A stretch of 64,000 nt of DNA from JAOAPG01 sp963791575 (GTDB lineage Bacteria; Acidobacteriota; Terriglobia; Terriglobales; Acidobacteriaceae). Positions within the stretch are counted from its first letter, which is position 1, and each line of letters begins with the position of its first letter. The notes under the pieces are model-generated. The model was not told the origin of the DNA. It made no database searches and worked only from the letters and a program-made list of their open reading frames with translations. Shown here in pieces: positions 42,726 to 51,698 of the stretch. The translations under genes and the position numbers were made by a program. The stretch spans positions 1 to 64,000 of the forward strand of contig CAWBSY010000010.1 of the NCBI GenBank assembly GCA_963791575.1, given 5' to 3'.

Positions 42726-43507
42726 ACGGAAAACAAGAGCCCGACCCAGATCTTCGAATTACTAGAAGAGAAGAGCAAGGAAAATCTCTGGAAGAGAAGG
42801 AGCCGGATCTTCGAACGCTTGCTACTCAAAAAAACAGGGAAGAGTTCTTCAAACAAATTATTCCGCTGCTATCCCCTCTTAAGGACTACATCAAACGGCG
42901 CCTTCGGATTGCGTACCTCACCCTGGAGATACGTACTCCCGTTTATACCAGCGGCGACATTCTCGACGACGTGGTCTTAAGGGCGTATGACAATTTTGAA
43001 CGAAAACCAGAAAATTTGAGTTTGGAAGAGTGGTTATATCGGCTCGCGAATGATGCTTTGGAAAAATACCTTCACAAGCGACATTCAATAGAAGGTCGTA
43101 GGCGCAGTTTCGAGACGTTAGAACAAGAAGAACGCCGCACTCTGGAAGAAGACCCAATCACTGGCGATGCCGATGGAGAGATTTGGCTTCCGGAGGAACT
43201 GGACGACAGCGAGTATCCAGCTCGCGAATTCACGGCGCCGGCTGACACCGATGATCCGGAGAAACAACTGGAAAGAACTGAACAAATGCAGCTAGCACTG
43301 CAGGCTCTGTCGCGAGTGCCGGAGCAAGAGCGCGCTGTATTTGAGCTCATGGTGCTTCAAGGATTTTCGAAAGAAGAGGTGGCGAGGATATATAACATCA
43401 GGCCGGATGAGGTGCAGCGCGTCGTGGACAGGGTTCGGGCTCAGGTACGCAGTGAAATGAAGGAAGCATTAGAAGGAGGAGAAGGCACCGATAGGAAGAC
43501 TTCGTGA
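42722..43507 (+). CDS. divergent sigma-70-family protein
   Basis: A 261-residue cytoplasmic protein that reads as a sigma factor with a long acidic insert. A region-2-like helical block lies at about 75-120 (GDILDDVVLRAYDNFERKP; LSLEEWLYRLANDALEKYL). A highly acidic linker follows at 130-185, then a region-4-like helix-turn-helix at about 195-250 (LALQALSRVPEQERAVFEL; GFSKEEVARIYNIRPDEVQ). The start is TTG 42722, overlapping the upstream stop. It is the last gene of the dnaK operon. It is an attractive candidate to read the repeated stress promoter of this island, but that is inference; it could also be an anti-sigma decoy. Confidence 0.65.
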   Translation: MNGKQEPDPDLRITRREEQGKSLEEKEPDLRTLATQKNREEFFKQIIPLLSPLKDYIKRRLRIAYLTLEIRTPVYTSGDILDDVVLRAYDNFERKPENLSLEEWLYRLANDALEKYLHKRHSIEGRRRSFETLEQEERRTLEEDPITGDADGEIWLPEELDDSEYPAREFTAPADTDDPEKQLERTEQMQLALQALSRVPEQERAVFELMVLQGFSKEEVARIYNIRPDEVQRVVDRVRAQVRSEMKEALEGGEGTDRKTS

Positions 43508-43553
43508 ATCGAAAATCAAAAATAGTCACGCGGCAAGCGTCGTTGTGGACCTT

Positions 43554-43922
43554 CTATGAAGCCCGTTTTAGCTGCCTTGCTGCCTCCATCATTCCGTGCA
43601 GGTGAGCTGCCGCCCGTTCGACATCATAATGTTTGTATTGTCCAGCCCGGCTTTCGGCAGACAGAATTGCACAACGGTGAATTGTCTCGAAATCACCGTA
43701 GGGGAATCGATACCTCTTCTTTGTATGTTTGTCTTGCTCATCGTCGATTCCTAAATGCCATTTCCCGTATTCATCGTATCCGTGCAAGCGAATAAACTCG
43801 TTTTCTTCCTCGGCTGAAGGCTGGTCCTCGCTCCAGGCATCCCGGTCATCAAATGTAACTTTTCCTTCGTTGATGAGCTTTTGCCCATGCTCAAATGCGC
43901 TTCTGTTTAATCTAACTGCCAT
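43554..43922 (-). CDS. conserved hypothetical acidic protein
   Basis: A 122-residue protein, charged and soluble, with a distinctive pattern (LNRSAFEHGQKLINEGKV; LHGYDEYGKWHLGIDDEQDK; RYRFPYGDFETIHRCAI). I recall similar short proteins in stress gene clusters of proteobacteria and acidobacteria but know no function. A sigma-70-like promoter (TTGAAT, 16 bases, TAGCTA on the minus strand) may lie upstream. It converges with the sigma-like gene. Confidence 0.65.
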   Translation of the reverse strand: MAVRLNRSAFEHGQKLINEGKVTFDDRDAWSEDQPSAEEENEFIRLHGYDEYGKWHLGIDDEQDKHTKKRYRFPYGDFETIHRCAILSAESRAGQYKHYDVERAAAHLHGMMEAARQLKRAS

Positions 43923-44110
43923 AATGTTGGCCCTCTGACTAGACCACTACGAAACAAATTAGCTAACGAAACACAACATAAATTCAACGTGCTGAACCCG
44001 AACAAACTAGCGTCCAGTTCCTACGTATAGCAGAAGACCCGGTGCGTCGCGCTAGTCCAGAAGTGGTACAACCGCCTCCTGCCCTCATCTGATGGTTAAC
44101 TCCTTCTCCC
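43923..44110. other. divergent intergenic region
   Basis: Lies between the 43922 gene and the stress promoter at 44111. Other than the possible minus-strand promoter noted for the 43554 gene, nothing is recognised. Confidence 0.4.
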
Positions 44111-44145
44111 GAAGAATTGTTCCAGCGATGGGCAATCGCTAGCAT
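44111..44145 (+). promoter_or_regulatory. stress-type promoter, copy 7
   Basis: GAAGAATTGTTC (44111-44122), 17 bases, TAGCAT (44140-44145), about 120 bases before the debranching-enzyme gene. Confidence 0.7.
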
Positions 44146-44265
44146 CCGAAACTGAGAGGCGGGTGGCCATCGCTCGCTCGCCCGCAATGTAAATACTGCC
44201 CAGTATCAGGTGGAGCTTACCTCAGCCGGGAACCAACGACGTTCCCATGAAAATTCCGGAACGGC

Positions 44266-46485
44266 ATGAACTCGCAAATATCCATCTCCGAAAACGAACT
44301 GGTGGAAATTTCTTCGCCGTACCTGGAGCCGCGAATTGCCTGCCGGTCACAGGCGCCTCGTCACGTCAGCGACAATCTCACCTTAATTGATGGCAAAACA
44401 TTTCTTTCCACCACGCTCGCGGGAGACATTGTTCCATCGATTGCACCCGATGTTGGATTTTTTCATAACGATACTCGATTTCTGAGCCATCTGGAATTGT
44501 GTGTGGGAGGCCATCAAACGCTTGTGCTCTCTTCCAACACCGAAAACAGTTTCCTCTCTCAAATTGAATTAACCACCGGAAATATCACATTAAGAGAGTC
44601 GCTTGATCTTGTGGAGAATACCGTCCACATCCGACGGCAACAGTTGCTCAAAGCTGAAATGTTCTTCGACCGGTTCAGCTTTCTCAACTTCAATTTGTAT
44701 CCAGTGGACCTTTCGGTGGAGCTATTCCTCGACGCGGACTTTGTGGATGTATTTCAAGTGCGTGGCATACCGCGAAACGAACACGGACAGTATTTCCGTC
44801 CAGTGCCGCGCAACCAGAGTTTGGCTTTCTTCTACCGCGGACTGGACGGTTTATTGCGGCAGACCTTGGTCGAGATGAGTCCTAGAGTAGCGAGCCTTAG
44901 CGAAAGAAGCGCACGCTGGGATCTGACACTAGCGTCTCGGGAGCAGTTGCAGATCGAGGCGACAGTTACCGCGATTACAGAGGAGAGGAGTAGCAGAACG
45001 AGCTGCGATTTCAGTACTTGCTTGCGCCAGCGTCGTGATCGGAATATCGAGTGGGGACGTGAGTCGACACGTTTCCGTAGCAACAGTGGCATCTTTGACG
45101 CTGCTCTGAATACCGCCATCAGTGATTTCCATGCGCTCCAGGTCCGAGACGGCAGAGAACATGTTATTGCGGCCGGAATTCCATGGTTTGCCACGGTCTT
45201 TGGTCGCGATTCGATTATTGCCGCCTATCAGGCACTTTCACTCAATCCGCAATTGGCTATTGACACTCTCCGAGTGCTCGCCCGCTATCAGGGCAAGGAA
45301 TACAACGACTGGCGCGATGAGGAGCCTGGCAAGATTTTGCATGAGTATCGCGAAGGTGAGATGACGCGTGCCGGAGAGATGCCTTTCGGTCCTTACTACG
45401 GTACAGTCGACGCCACGCCTTTGTTCCTGATCCTACTGAGTGAAACCTATAACTGGACCGGAGACGAAGTTCTGGTTCGCGAGTTGCTGCCTGCAGCTTA
45501 CGCAGCACTCGATTGGATCGATCGTTATGGAGACCTCGACGGCGATGGTTTAGTCGAATATGCGCGCCGCTCACCAAAAGGATTGCTAAACCAGAGTTGG
45601 AAAGATTCGTGGGACGCCTACATACAGCGTGACGGAACGATCGCACCTTCGCCGATTGCTCCAATCGAAGTTCAGGGATACGCTTACGACGCCAAGCGTC
45701 GAATGGCATCTCTGCTGCACAAATTCGACGATTCAAGGAGAGCTGACCAGTTAAAGAATGACGCCACGGAATTAGCTAAGCATCTGGAGCAAGCTTTTTG
45801 GATGCCACAACGCAACTTCTATGCCATGGCGCTAGACGGTAATAAGAAGCCACTGGATGTCATCGCTTCCAATCCCGGTCATCTTATGTTCTCGCAAGCG
45901 ATCGGTAAGGAACACGAGGCCATGATAGTTGATCGCATGATGAGCGAAGACATGTTCACTGGTTGGGGCTGGCGGACGCTGTCGCGACAGGAGCCAATTT
46001 TCAATCCTCTCAGCTACCACCGTGGCTCCGTCTGGCCACACGACAATTCTCTTATTGCACATGGCATGGCGCTGAGCGGGCTTCGCAAACCTGCGATTGA
46101 GATTCTCACTGCATTATTTCAGGCTGCACTTAGCTTCCGCGATTATCGGTTACCCGAGCTGTTCTGTGGCGTTCAACGACGGGAACATGACGAGCCGGTG
46201 CATTATCCAGTTTCGTGTTCTCCGCAGGCGTGGGCATCAGGCGCATGGTTCTTGATTCTCACCTCGGTGTTGGGCATTCGAGCTAGTGCGCCACGCAAAG
46301 AGCTGACGATCGTAAATCCACGGCTGCCGGAGTGGCTGGACTACTTAGCTATTCGGAACCTTCGTGTTGGCAATAGCCGCGTGGAATTAGATTTCAATCG
46401 CTACCATGAGCGCACTTTCTGCAACGTCGTCGATGTCGAGGGAGAGAGGCTCTCGGTCAATATGACATTCGAGAAAGAAATCTGA
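44266..46485 (+). CDS. glycogen debranching enzyme (amylo-alpha-1,6-glucosidase type)
   Basis: A 739-residue cytoplasmic protein that probably cleaves alpha-1,6 branches in glycogen or a similar glucan. The N-terminal domain (about 40-235, with DTRFLSHLELCVGG) is the GDE_N_bis type; the C-terminal part (about 270-720) is a six-hairpin barrel with WFATVFGRDSIIAAYQALS, PFGPYYGTVDATPLF, LDWIDRYGDLDGDGLVEYA (read in pieces) and YHRGSVWPHDNSL. Stress-linked carbohydrate turnover is suggested by the upstream stress-type promoter. An ABC ATPase gene follows three bases later, apparently in the same transcript. Confidence 0.88.
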   Translation: MNSQISISENELVEISSPYLEPRIACRSQAPRHVSDNLTLIDGKTFLSTTLAGDIVPSIAPDVGFFHNDTRFLSHLELCVGGHQTLVLSSNTENSFLSQIELTTGNITLRESLDLVENTVHIRRQQLLKAEMFFDRFSFLNFNLYPVDLSVELFLDADFVDVFQVRGIPRNEHGQYFRPVPRNQSLAFFYRGLDGLLRQTLVEMSPRVASLSERSARWDLTLASREQLQIEATVTAITEERSSRTSCDFSTCLRQRRDRNIEWGRESTRFRSNSGIFDAALNTAISDFHALQVRDGREHVIAAGIPWFATVFGRDSIIAAYQALSLNPQLAIDTLRVLARYQGKEYNDWRDEEPGKILHEYREGEMTRAGEMPFGPYYGTVDATPLFLILLSETYNWTGDEVLVRELLPAAYAALDWIDRYGDLDGDGLVEYARRSPKGLLNQSWKDSWDAYIQRDGTIAPSPIAPIEVQGYAYDAKRRMASLLHKFDDSRRADQLKNDATELAKHLEQAFWMPQRNFYAMALDGNKKPLDVIASNPGHLMFSQAIGKEHEAMIVDRMMSEDMFTGWGWRTLSRQEPIFNPLSYHRGSVWPHDNSLIAHGMALSGLRKPAIEILTALFQAALSFRDYRLPELFCGVQRREHDEPVHYPVSCSPQAWASGAWFLILTSVLGIRASAPRKELTIVNPRLPEWLDYLAIRNLRVGNSRVELDFNRYHERTFCNVVDVEGERLSVNMTFEKEI

Positions 46486-46488
46486 TCT

Positions 46489-47370
46489 GTGCCTGGCACG
46501 GTTGCCCCCATCAGAGGCGAACCACTTAAGGATGTTGACCGGCGCATCCGGAACGCTTCTTCCGATGTCATGGGGAACCGCAGCAGACCTTATATTGAGT
46601 TCAAACATGTTTCCATATCGTTTCATGAGACGCCAGTTCTCAACGACGTGAGTTTTTCTGTTTTGGAAGGGGAGACGGTCTGCATCTTGGGTCGTAGCGG
46701 AGTAGGCAAGTCAGTTTCCCTGCGAATTATCATGGGTTTTCTCAAGCCGGACAGTGGAAGGGTCATCACGGCTCAGGAGGACATCACCGACTACTCAGAA
46801 GAGGAGCTGCAACGGGTCCACAGGAAAGTCACGATGGTCTTCCAAAACGGAGCACTATTCGATTCTTTGACAGTCGCCGAAAATATAGCCTTTCCATTGA
46901 TTGAGAAGGGAGAGCTCAATGAGAAACAGATTGAGCGAAGCGTGGATGAATTGTTGGATCTGGTGGGAATCAAGGCTCTGCGTGATTTCTTGCCTTCTGA
47001 TATTCCGACTGGCATGAAACGCTCTGTTGCTATTGCAAGAGCCTTGGCTGCGAAACCCCAAGCCGTACTTTACGACGAGCCCACCACAATGGTGGATCCG
47101 TTAATGGCACGTCGGCTGACTGATGTTATCAAGCGGCTGAATCGTCATCTGAAGTTGACAAGTGTGGTCGTTACCCACGACATGAGGCTAGTCGAGAAAC
47201 TCGCCAACCATATAATTTTCCTGGATCGAGCCAGGATTATTTTCGTCGGGACGGTAGCAGAAATGGAGCATTCAACCGAGCCACTCGTACAACAGTTTTT
47301 GGAGCTTGATCGAATGGACTTTCGCGCGATGCTCAAGGTAATAGAACCAGACCACAACATGGTCCGTTGA
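46489..47370 (+). CDS. orphan ABC transporter ATPase (MlaF/Ttg2A-like)
   Basis: A 293-residue ATPase of the class that drives retrograde phospholipid transport (Mla). Walker A is GRSGVGKS (69-76); Walker B is AVLYDEPTT; the signature is PTGMKRSVAIARAL, with Thr-Gly-Met replacing the usual Ser-Gly-Gly. The H-loop is VVTHDM. GTG 46489 follows the debranching-enzyme stop by three bases; ATG 46570 is an alternative nearer to the conserved fold. No MlaE permease or MCE-domain gene lies nearby, so it must work with partners encoded elsewhere. Envelope lipid stress is a reasonable context. Confidence 0.85.
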   Translation: MPGTVAPIRGEPLKDVDRRIRNASSDVMGNRSRPYIEFKHVSISFHETPVLNDVSFSVLEGETVCILGRSGVGKSVSLRIIMGFLKPDSGRVITAQEDITDYSEEELQRVHRKVTMVFQNGALFDSLTVAENIAFPLIEKGELNEKQIERSVDELLDLVGIKALRDFLPSDIPTGMKRSVAIARALAAKPQAVLYDEPTTMVDPLMARRLTDVIKRLNRHLKLTSVVVTHDMRLVEKLANHIIFLDRARIIFVGTVAEMEHSTEPLVQQFLELDRMDFRAMLKVIEPDHNMVR

Positions 47371-47418
47371 GAGGGCAATAGTTCCAGCTTCTCACAACGC
47401 TAGCTAAGCAGAGGTTCG

Positions 47419-47933
47419 TTAGATACCCTTAGACTGAGGTTGAATCTTTGATCCTCTCCAAGGGATATGTTCGAAGTCCCAGACCTGGTGTGGGTAGTGG
47501 TAGGGGTAAAGATCGCGAATAAAGGGATTGGGCCGCAATTGTCGAGGATGCACGGTCAGACTGACGTAGTGCATGGCTAACATTCGATGAATTATGATGT
47601 CGGTAATTTCAAAAGAATTGAACCCAGATTTGCGGACGGCGTCCATTATCTTTTGAGTGCATTATTTATTCTAGGTCGCTTGCCGACATTGACGGTACCG
47701 CCTTTCACTGGCGGCTCGATGTAAGAAAAGCTCCAGCCAGTTCGTCGCGCCAAAAGCTCAAGTTCGTAGGCGGTAGCGTCCAAGACCTTCTTCCAGTCAC
47801 CGCACTCCTCGATGCGAAAGTAAAACCAAGGTGGCAAAAGGACGTCATTTCTGATTAGCACAGTCCCAATTGAGATGGCGTGGGGTTGGCGAGACTTTCC
47901 CTTGCTGTCGTCGTGGTTTGAATTTGTCTGCAT
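47419..47933 (-). CDS. conserved hypothetical protein split by a one-base frameshift
   Basis: Two adjoining reading frames overlap at TAATG (47644-47648): the first encodes 95 residues (WFYFRIEECGDWKKVLDAT; LLARRTGWSFSYI; ending RINNALKR) and the second 75 (MDAVRKSGFNSFEITDII; VSLTVHPRQLR). Joined after restoring one base they give a ~171-residue protein whose plan (small compact domain, FNSLEI-type stretch, VxxHPR motif) recalls a widespread hypothetical family. Alternatively they are two coupled small genes. A stress-type promoter lies 24 bases before the start. Confidence 0.6.
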
Positions 47934-47956
47934 ACATCTTCTCGGGTAGTTGATAA

Positions 47957-47991
47957 ATCGTAGTGACGAGGCATGGTTGTGACAATTCCCG
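47957..47991 (-). promoter_or_regulatory. stress-type promoter, copy 8
   Basis: On the minus strand CGGGAATTGTCA (47991-47980), 17 bases, TACGAT (47962-47957), before the 47933 gene. A more degenerate copy with exact spacing. Confidence 0.6.
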
Positions 47992-48174
47992 ATAGATAAG
48001 GATTGAGGCTCCGAAGTAGCGCATAGATCCGATTGTTTCTCAAATCATAGAAGCGGATAAAACTTTGGCCGTATGTGCGGTATTCCTTCTCGTCTTACCC
48101 AAAACGATGGATTCCCCTTCTTCATTCCCAGGCGTAGGTTGGCAAGAGTAGCCAGCAACATTACCGATAGCGAG

Positions 48175-49909
48175 ATGAAAACTGCACGTATGTCTCGAGT
48201 TCACCGGCCGATTCTATTTTGTCTAATATTGTTGCTGCCTTTTGCAGCGGCACTCGGCCAACAGAATCCTCCCGCGCGAGTTGCACGTATCAGCTACTTG
48301 AAAGGCCGCGTTTCTTTTTTGCCCGCTGGCCAGGATCAATGGAGCGAAGCCGCGCTGAACTTTACTGTGACAACCGGAGATCGTATTTATACCGATAACG
48401 ACGCTCGCGCAGAACTCGAAGTTGGACCTTATACAGTTCGCTTGTCGAGCGCGACCGATTTGACAGTCACCAATCTGAATGATCAGATCATGCAACTTGG
48501 CCTTAACCAAGGTACGCTGCGGACTACTGTGTTTCGATTTCAATCTGGCGACAACATAGAAATTGATACGCCCAACGCCGCTCTCACACTTCTTGATCAG
48601 GGTACTTACCGCGTAGATACCGATCAGGATGGCGGCAGCACAGTAGTGACAGTAAACAGTGGCAGCCTGGAAATAAACGGAGGAGGAGTGTCTCAAAGAC
48701 TGCAAGCTGGTGAAGCTGTTCAGTTGACAGGGCAGGATCCAGTTCAAGTTGAATCGATTCCATTGCCTACGCCGGACAGCTTCGACGAGTGGAGCTTGGA
48801 GCGCGATCAACATCTAGCCTCTTCAGCGTCGGCGCAGTATGTGAGTGCGGGCACTCCCGGATATGATGACCTCGATGACTATGGACGCTGGCAAGTTGTC
48901 GCCGACTACGGACCTGTTTGGTATCCCGTTGGAGTTCCCGTGGGATGGGTGCCTTATCGCTTCGGTCATTGGGCCTGGATTGATCCGTGGGGATGGACTT
49001 GGGTTGAAGACGAACCCTGGGGCTTCTGTCCATTTCATTACGGCAGATGGGCTTACATCGGGGCGGCATGGGGATGGATACCTGGACCACTGGTTCCTCT
49101 GCCCGTCTTTGCGCCGGCGTTCGTAGCATTTATCGGAGGGGCAGGTTTCTCGATTGGCATTGGCGCAGAATTGGTAGGTTGGTTCCCACTAGGACCAGGA
49201 GAACCGTTTTTCCCCTGGTATCACTATAGTGGTGAATATCTGCGCGTTGTGAACATCACGAACATTCGAAATGTCACCAATATTACGAACATCACGAATA
49301 TTACAAATATCAAGAATGTTCACTACGCGTACCGAACTATCGCGGCGACCGCCGTGCCCAAAGACGTTTTCCGAAACGGACAGCCAGTCACTCCCCACGT
49401 GGTAAGAGTCAATCCTCAGCAACTTGCCAAAGCAGAGGTCATTCCACATCCCGGAGTTAATCCGACTCCTCGGGCCGCCGTGCCTGGTCCGACCTGTTGC
49501 GCCTCCGCCAGTCCGTCCCCAACGCAGCGTGCCTCTTAGAAGTTTGACTCCTGCCCGAACCGCCCCGGGTGTAAGCGCTCGCCCAGCTCCGCCGATTGCA
49601 AGAGGTGTGCCTCCCGCGACCGGGCGGATTCCTGCACCAGGATCGCACGTTCCTGTCCCACGAACCGCCTCGCCACCATTGGTCGCAAGAACTCCTCCAC
49701 CGCCGCCAATGGTGCCTTTTGTACAAAGACATCAAGCGATGATCGACCATCCGGGGCGGCCGCTCGAACCACCACAGCTCGACAATCTGCGAGAAGGAAG
49801 ACCGGTAGGCCCGATGTTGGATAGGGAATTTCCACCACACGTGGGCCCAATTATTCCAGAACGGCCTGCGCCACCACCTCCACGATTGGCAAAACCGGGC
49901 AGGCCGTAG
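48175..49909 (+). CDS. FecR/DUF6600-type secreted protein with Pro-rich tail, frameshifted
   Basis: A secreted envelope protein. After a signal peptide (cleaved near ALGQQN) comes a FecR-like beta domain (ARISYLKGRVSFLPAGQ to GEAVQLTG), then a Trp-rich domain (GRWQVVADYGPVWYPVGVP; FGHWAWIDPWGWTWVEDEPWG, read in pieces) of the DUF6600 type, a hydrophobic stretch, a run of Thr-Asn-Ile repeats (about residues 359-382) and a Pro-rich tail. An extra C near 49488 shifts the frame: one frame ends at 49539 with an unrelated tail, the other continues RPVAPPPVRPQRSVPLRSL to 49909. Repaired length about 577. ATG 48175 is chosen as signal-peptide start. Role unknown; probably structural or signalling at the outer envelope. 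Confidence 0.8.
49249..49320 (+). repeat. short tandem repeats encoding Asn-Ile-Thr units
   Basis: AACATCACG/AATATTACG-type nine-base units occur about six to eight times within the FecR-like gene and encode NIT/NVT/NIR triplets. Synonymous changes between units show the peptide pattern, not only the DNA, is being kept. Confidence 0.8.
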
Positions 49910-49951
49910 ATAGGCATACAGATTTTCATGATTGTGTCAGCCTGGGGACGC

Positions 49952-50638
49952 TTAGGCCTTAATACGAACTCCGACTTCATCGAGATGCTGCAATAGATCG
50001 AGCGGATCTTGATATACGCGATAGGCACCAGCACGTTCAAGTTCGTCTTGCCCATATCCGCCGGAAAGAAGGCCGATTCCGAGCGCTCCTGCTCGCTGAG
50101 CAGCAAGCAGATCCCACACGCTATCTCCGACTACGATCGATGTGCTGATGTTCACTCCTAGGCGTTCGGCTGCAGCAAGAAATAAGTCGGGATCAGGTTT
50201 CGCAAACTCCACTTGGTCGCGCGTGATTACCGGACCATCAGGGTTAATTCCCACGACCTCAAGAGTTTTTTGTGCAAAATCGATTCGTCCACTTGTGGCA
50301 ATTGCCCAGGGAACGCCAATGGCGGTCAGAAGAGCCAACAGATCCTTTGCGCCGGGCAATGGTCGAACCTGCATCACCAGACGCGCGTATGCTTCAGCAT
50401 GGGAGCGCTGGAGCTGTTCTGCCTGCTCTGCTGTTACAGGCCGTCCCGTTTCCCTGAGCAGGTTGTTGACGAGCAGACCGCCGCTCATCCCTATGCGCCG
50501 GTGTATTCGCCAGACCGCAAGCTCAATACCACAGGACTCCAAAGCTTCTCGCCATGCCAGCACATGCTGGTAGACGCTATCGACCAGTGTGCCGTCCAAA
50601 TCGAAAAGAAAAGCAGGCGGCTTTCTGGACGTCGTCAT
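49952..50638 (-). CDS. HAD-superfamily phosphatase (phosphoglycolate-phosphatase-like)
   Basis: A 228-residue HAD hydrolase. Motif I is FDLDGTLVDS (nucleophile Asp15), motif II SGRIDFAQK (Ser/Thr position as AIATSG), motif III with a Lys near FAKPDPDLF and motif IV IVVGDSVWDL. The helical cap between motifs I and II places it with phosphoglycolate or beta-phosphoglucomutase relatives. Substrate unknown. It stands alone on the minus strand, convergent with the FecR-like gene, without a recognisable stress-type promoter. Confidence 0.88.
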   Translation of the reverse strand: MTTSRKPPAFLFDLDGTLVDSVYQHVLAWREALESCGIELAVWRIHRRIGMSGGLLVNNLLRETGRPVTAEQAEQLQRSHAEAYARLVMQVRPLPGAKDLLALLTAIGVPWAIATSGRIDFAQKTLEVVGINPDGPVITRDQVEFAKPDPDLFLAAAERLGVNISTSIVVGDSVWDLLAAQRAGALGIGLLSGGYGQDELERAGAYRVYQDPLDLLQHLDEVGVRIKA

Positions 50639-50818
50639 TTGTATGGAGTCGTTCCTTTATAGGTTATCGCGGGGTCGGTGAAAGGGATTCTATCTTGCCA
50701 GGAATAATTTATTACAAGAAGGTTCCACGGAATTGCTGGCTGTCCGTGGCCGGCTCCGGGAGGTGAGCCCTACGAGCGAGTTGGCGCCACGGACGACCAG
50801 CAAACTTGTTTCCACCGT

Positions 50819-51526
50819 TCAGGCAGCTTTCTGCGACGGAGTCTCGCTTTTTGTGGATTGAGACTCAGTCTTCCCACTCTGTCCACGAGCCTGCTGCGAG
50901 GCAGATTGCGCGGCCTGCGATGATGTCGACGGCTGCTGCGATCCGCTTGCTTGGACCGGAATCTGCCGTCGATTACTTTGACTTTCTGACACTGGCACAC
51001 TGATCTGTAATACCCCATCTCTAAATTCCGCACGGGCCTGGTCCGGATTCGCCCCATCGGGCAGTGGAATTTCCCGATAGAATTGCCCATATCTGAGTTC
51101 TGTCCTTCTAACGCCACCTTCATCTTGCTCGCGTTCGACTTGGCGTTCGCCTTGAATAATGATGGCGTCATCATCTATTTCGACGGTGATGTCTTCATCT
51201 CTAAGCCCGGGCAGCTCAGCCGATACCACAAGGTTGCCGTCCCGGTACGCCACTTCGATTGGGGGCACCCAAAGGGTACTGCTTAGGTCGTCCCTCTGGC
51301 CGGAGCTACTTCTGCGCCCTGGGGAAGAAAATGCTCGATTCAATTCCTCTTGCATCCTTCTCATTAAAGAGAACGGATTGATCATGTCGAATGAATCCGT
51401 CCACAGTGATGGTAGGTTGGACGTTGTACTCCTCCGCGTCAAATCAGTCTGCTGGCGTCCTTGCCCTTCGCCCGATGTTTTCTGTGTTGTTGTTGACGAT
51501 GATTGGTTTTCTTTCTGCGCTGACAT
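50819..51526 (-). CDS. small heat-shock protein (Hsp20/alpha-crystallin)
   Basis: A 235-residue holdase chaperone. The alpha-crystallin domain covers about 83-175 (PIEVAYRDGNLVVSAELPG; ITVEIDDDAIIIQGERQ; FYREIPLPDGANPDQARAEF; GVLQISVPV). It is longer than usual because of a Ser/Gln-rich N-terminus and a ~50-residue low-complexity Ser/Gln/Ala tail. GGAGG precedes the ATG. A 57-codon open frame just upstream overlaps its start but looks fortuitous. It fits the stress character of the island; I saw no copy of the repeated promoter directly upstream. Confidence 0.92.
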   Translation of the reverse strand: MSAQKENQSSSTTTQKTSGEGQGRQQTDLTRRSTTSNLPSLWTDSFDMINPFSLMRRMQEELNRAFSSPGRRSSSGQRDDLSSTLWVPPIEVAYRDGNLVVSAELPGLRDEDITVEIDDDAIIIQGERQVEREQDEGGVRRTELRYGQFYREIPLPDGANPDQARAEFRDGVLQISVPVSESQSNRRQIPVQASGSQQPSTSSQAAQSASQQARGQSGKTESQSTKSETPSQKAA

Positions 51527-51698
51527 TATTTACCTCCGCGTCGATAATCTGAAATTGTGAAATAGACAAATGACTGATGAAATACGTTTGTGAGATGGGA
51601 ACCAACATCGCTGGTGGTACCCGTTGGTCGAGAATAAAAATTCTTTTTGCTCTTCACAGCCCGAAAGAACCCGCTGTCATAGATCTGCCCTTCATTCA

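Noticed and set aside
50700..50770. GGAATTGC in the HAD upstream region as a further stress-promoter copy
   Set aside because: It has no TAGCAT-like -10 at 17-18 bases and lies in the wrong orientation for the HAD gene.
51527..51698. 57-codon minus-strand ORF just before Hsp20
   Set aside because: It runs from inside the HdeD-Hsp20 gap to overlap the Hsp20 start but lacks a ribosome-binding site and family resemblance; kept only as a remark.
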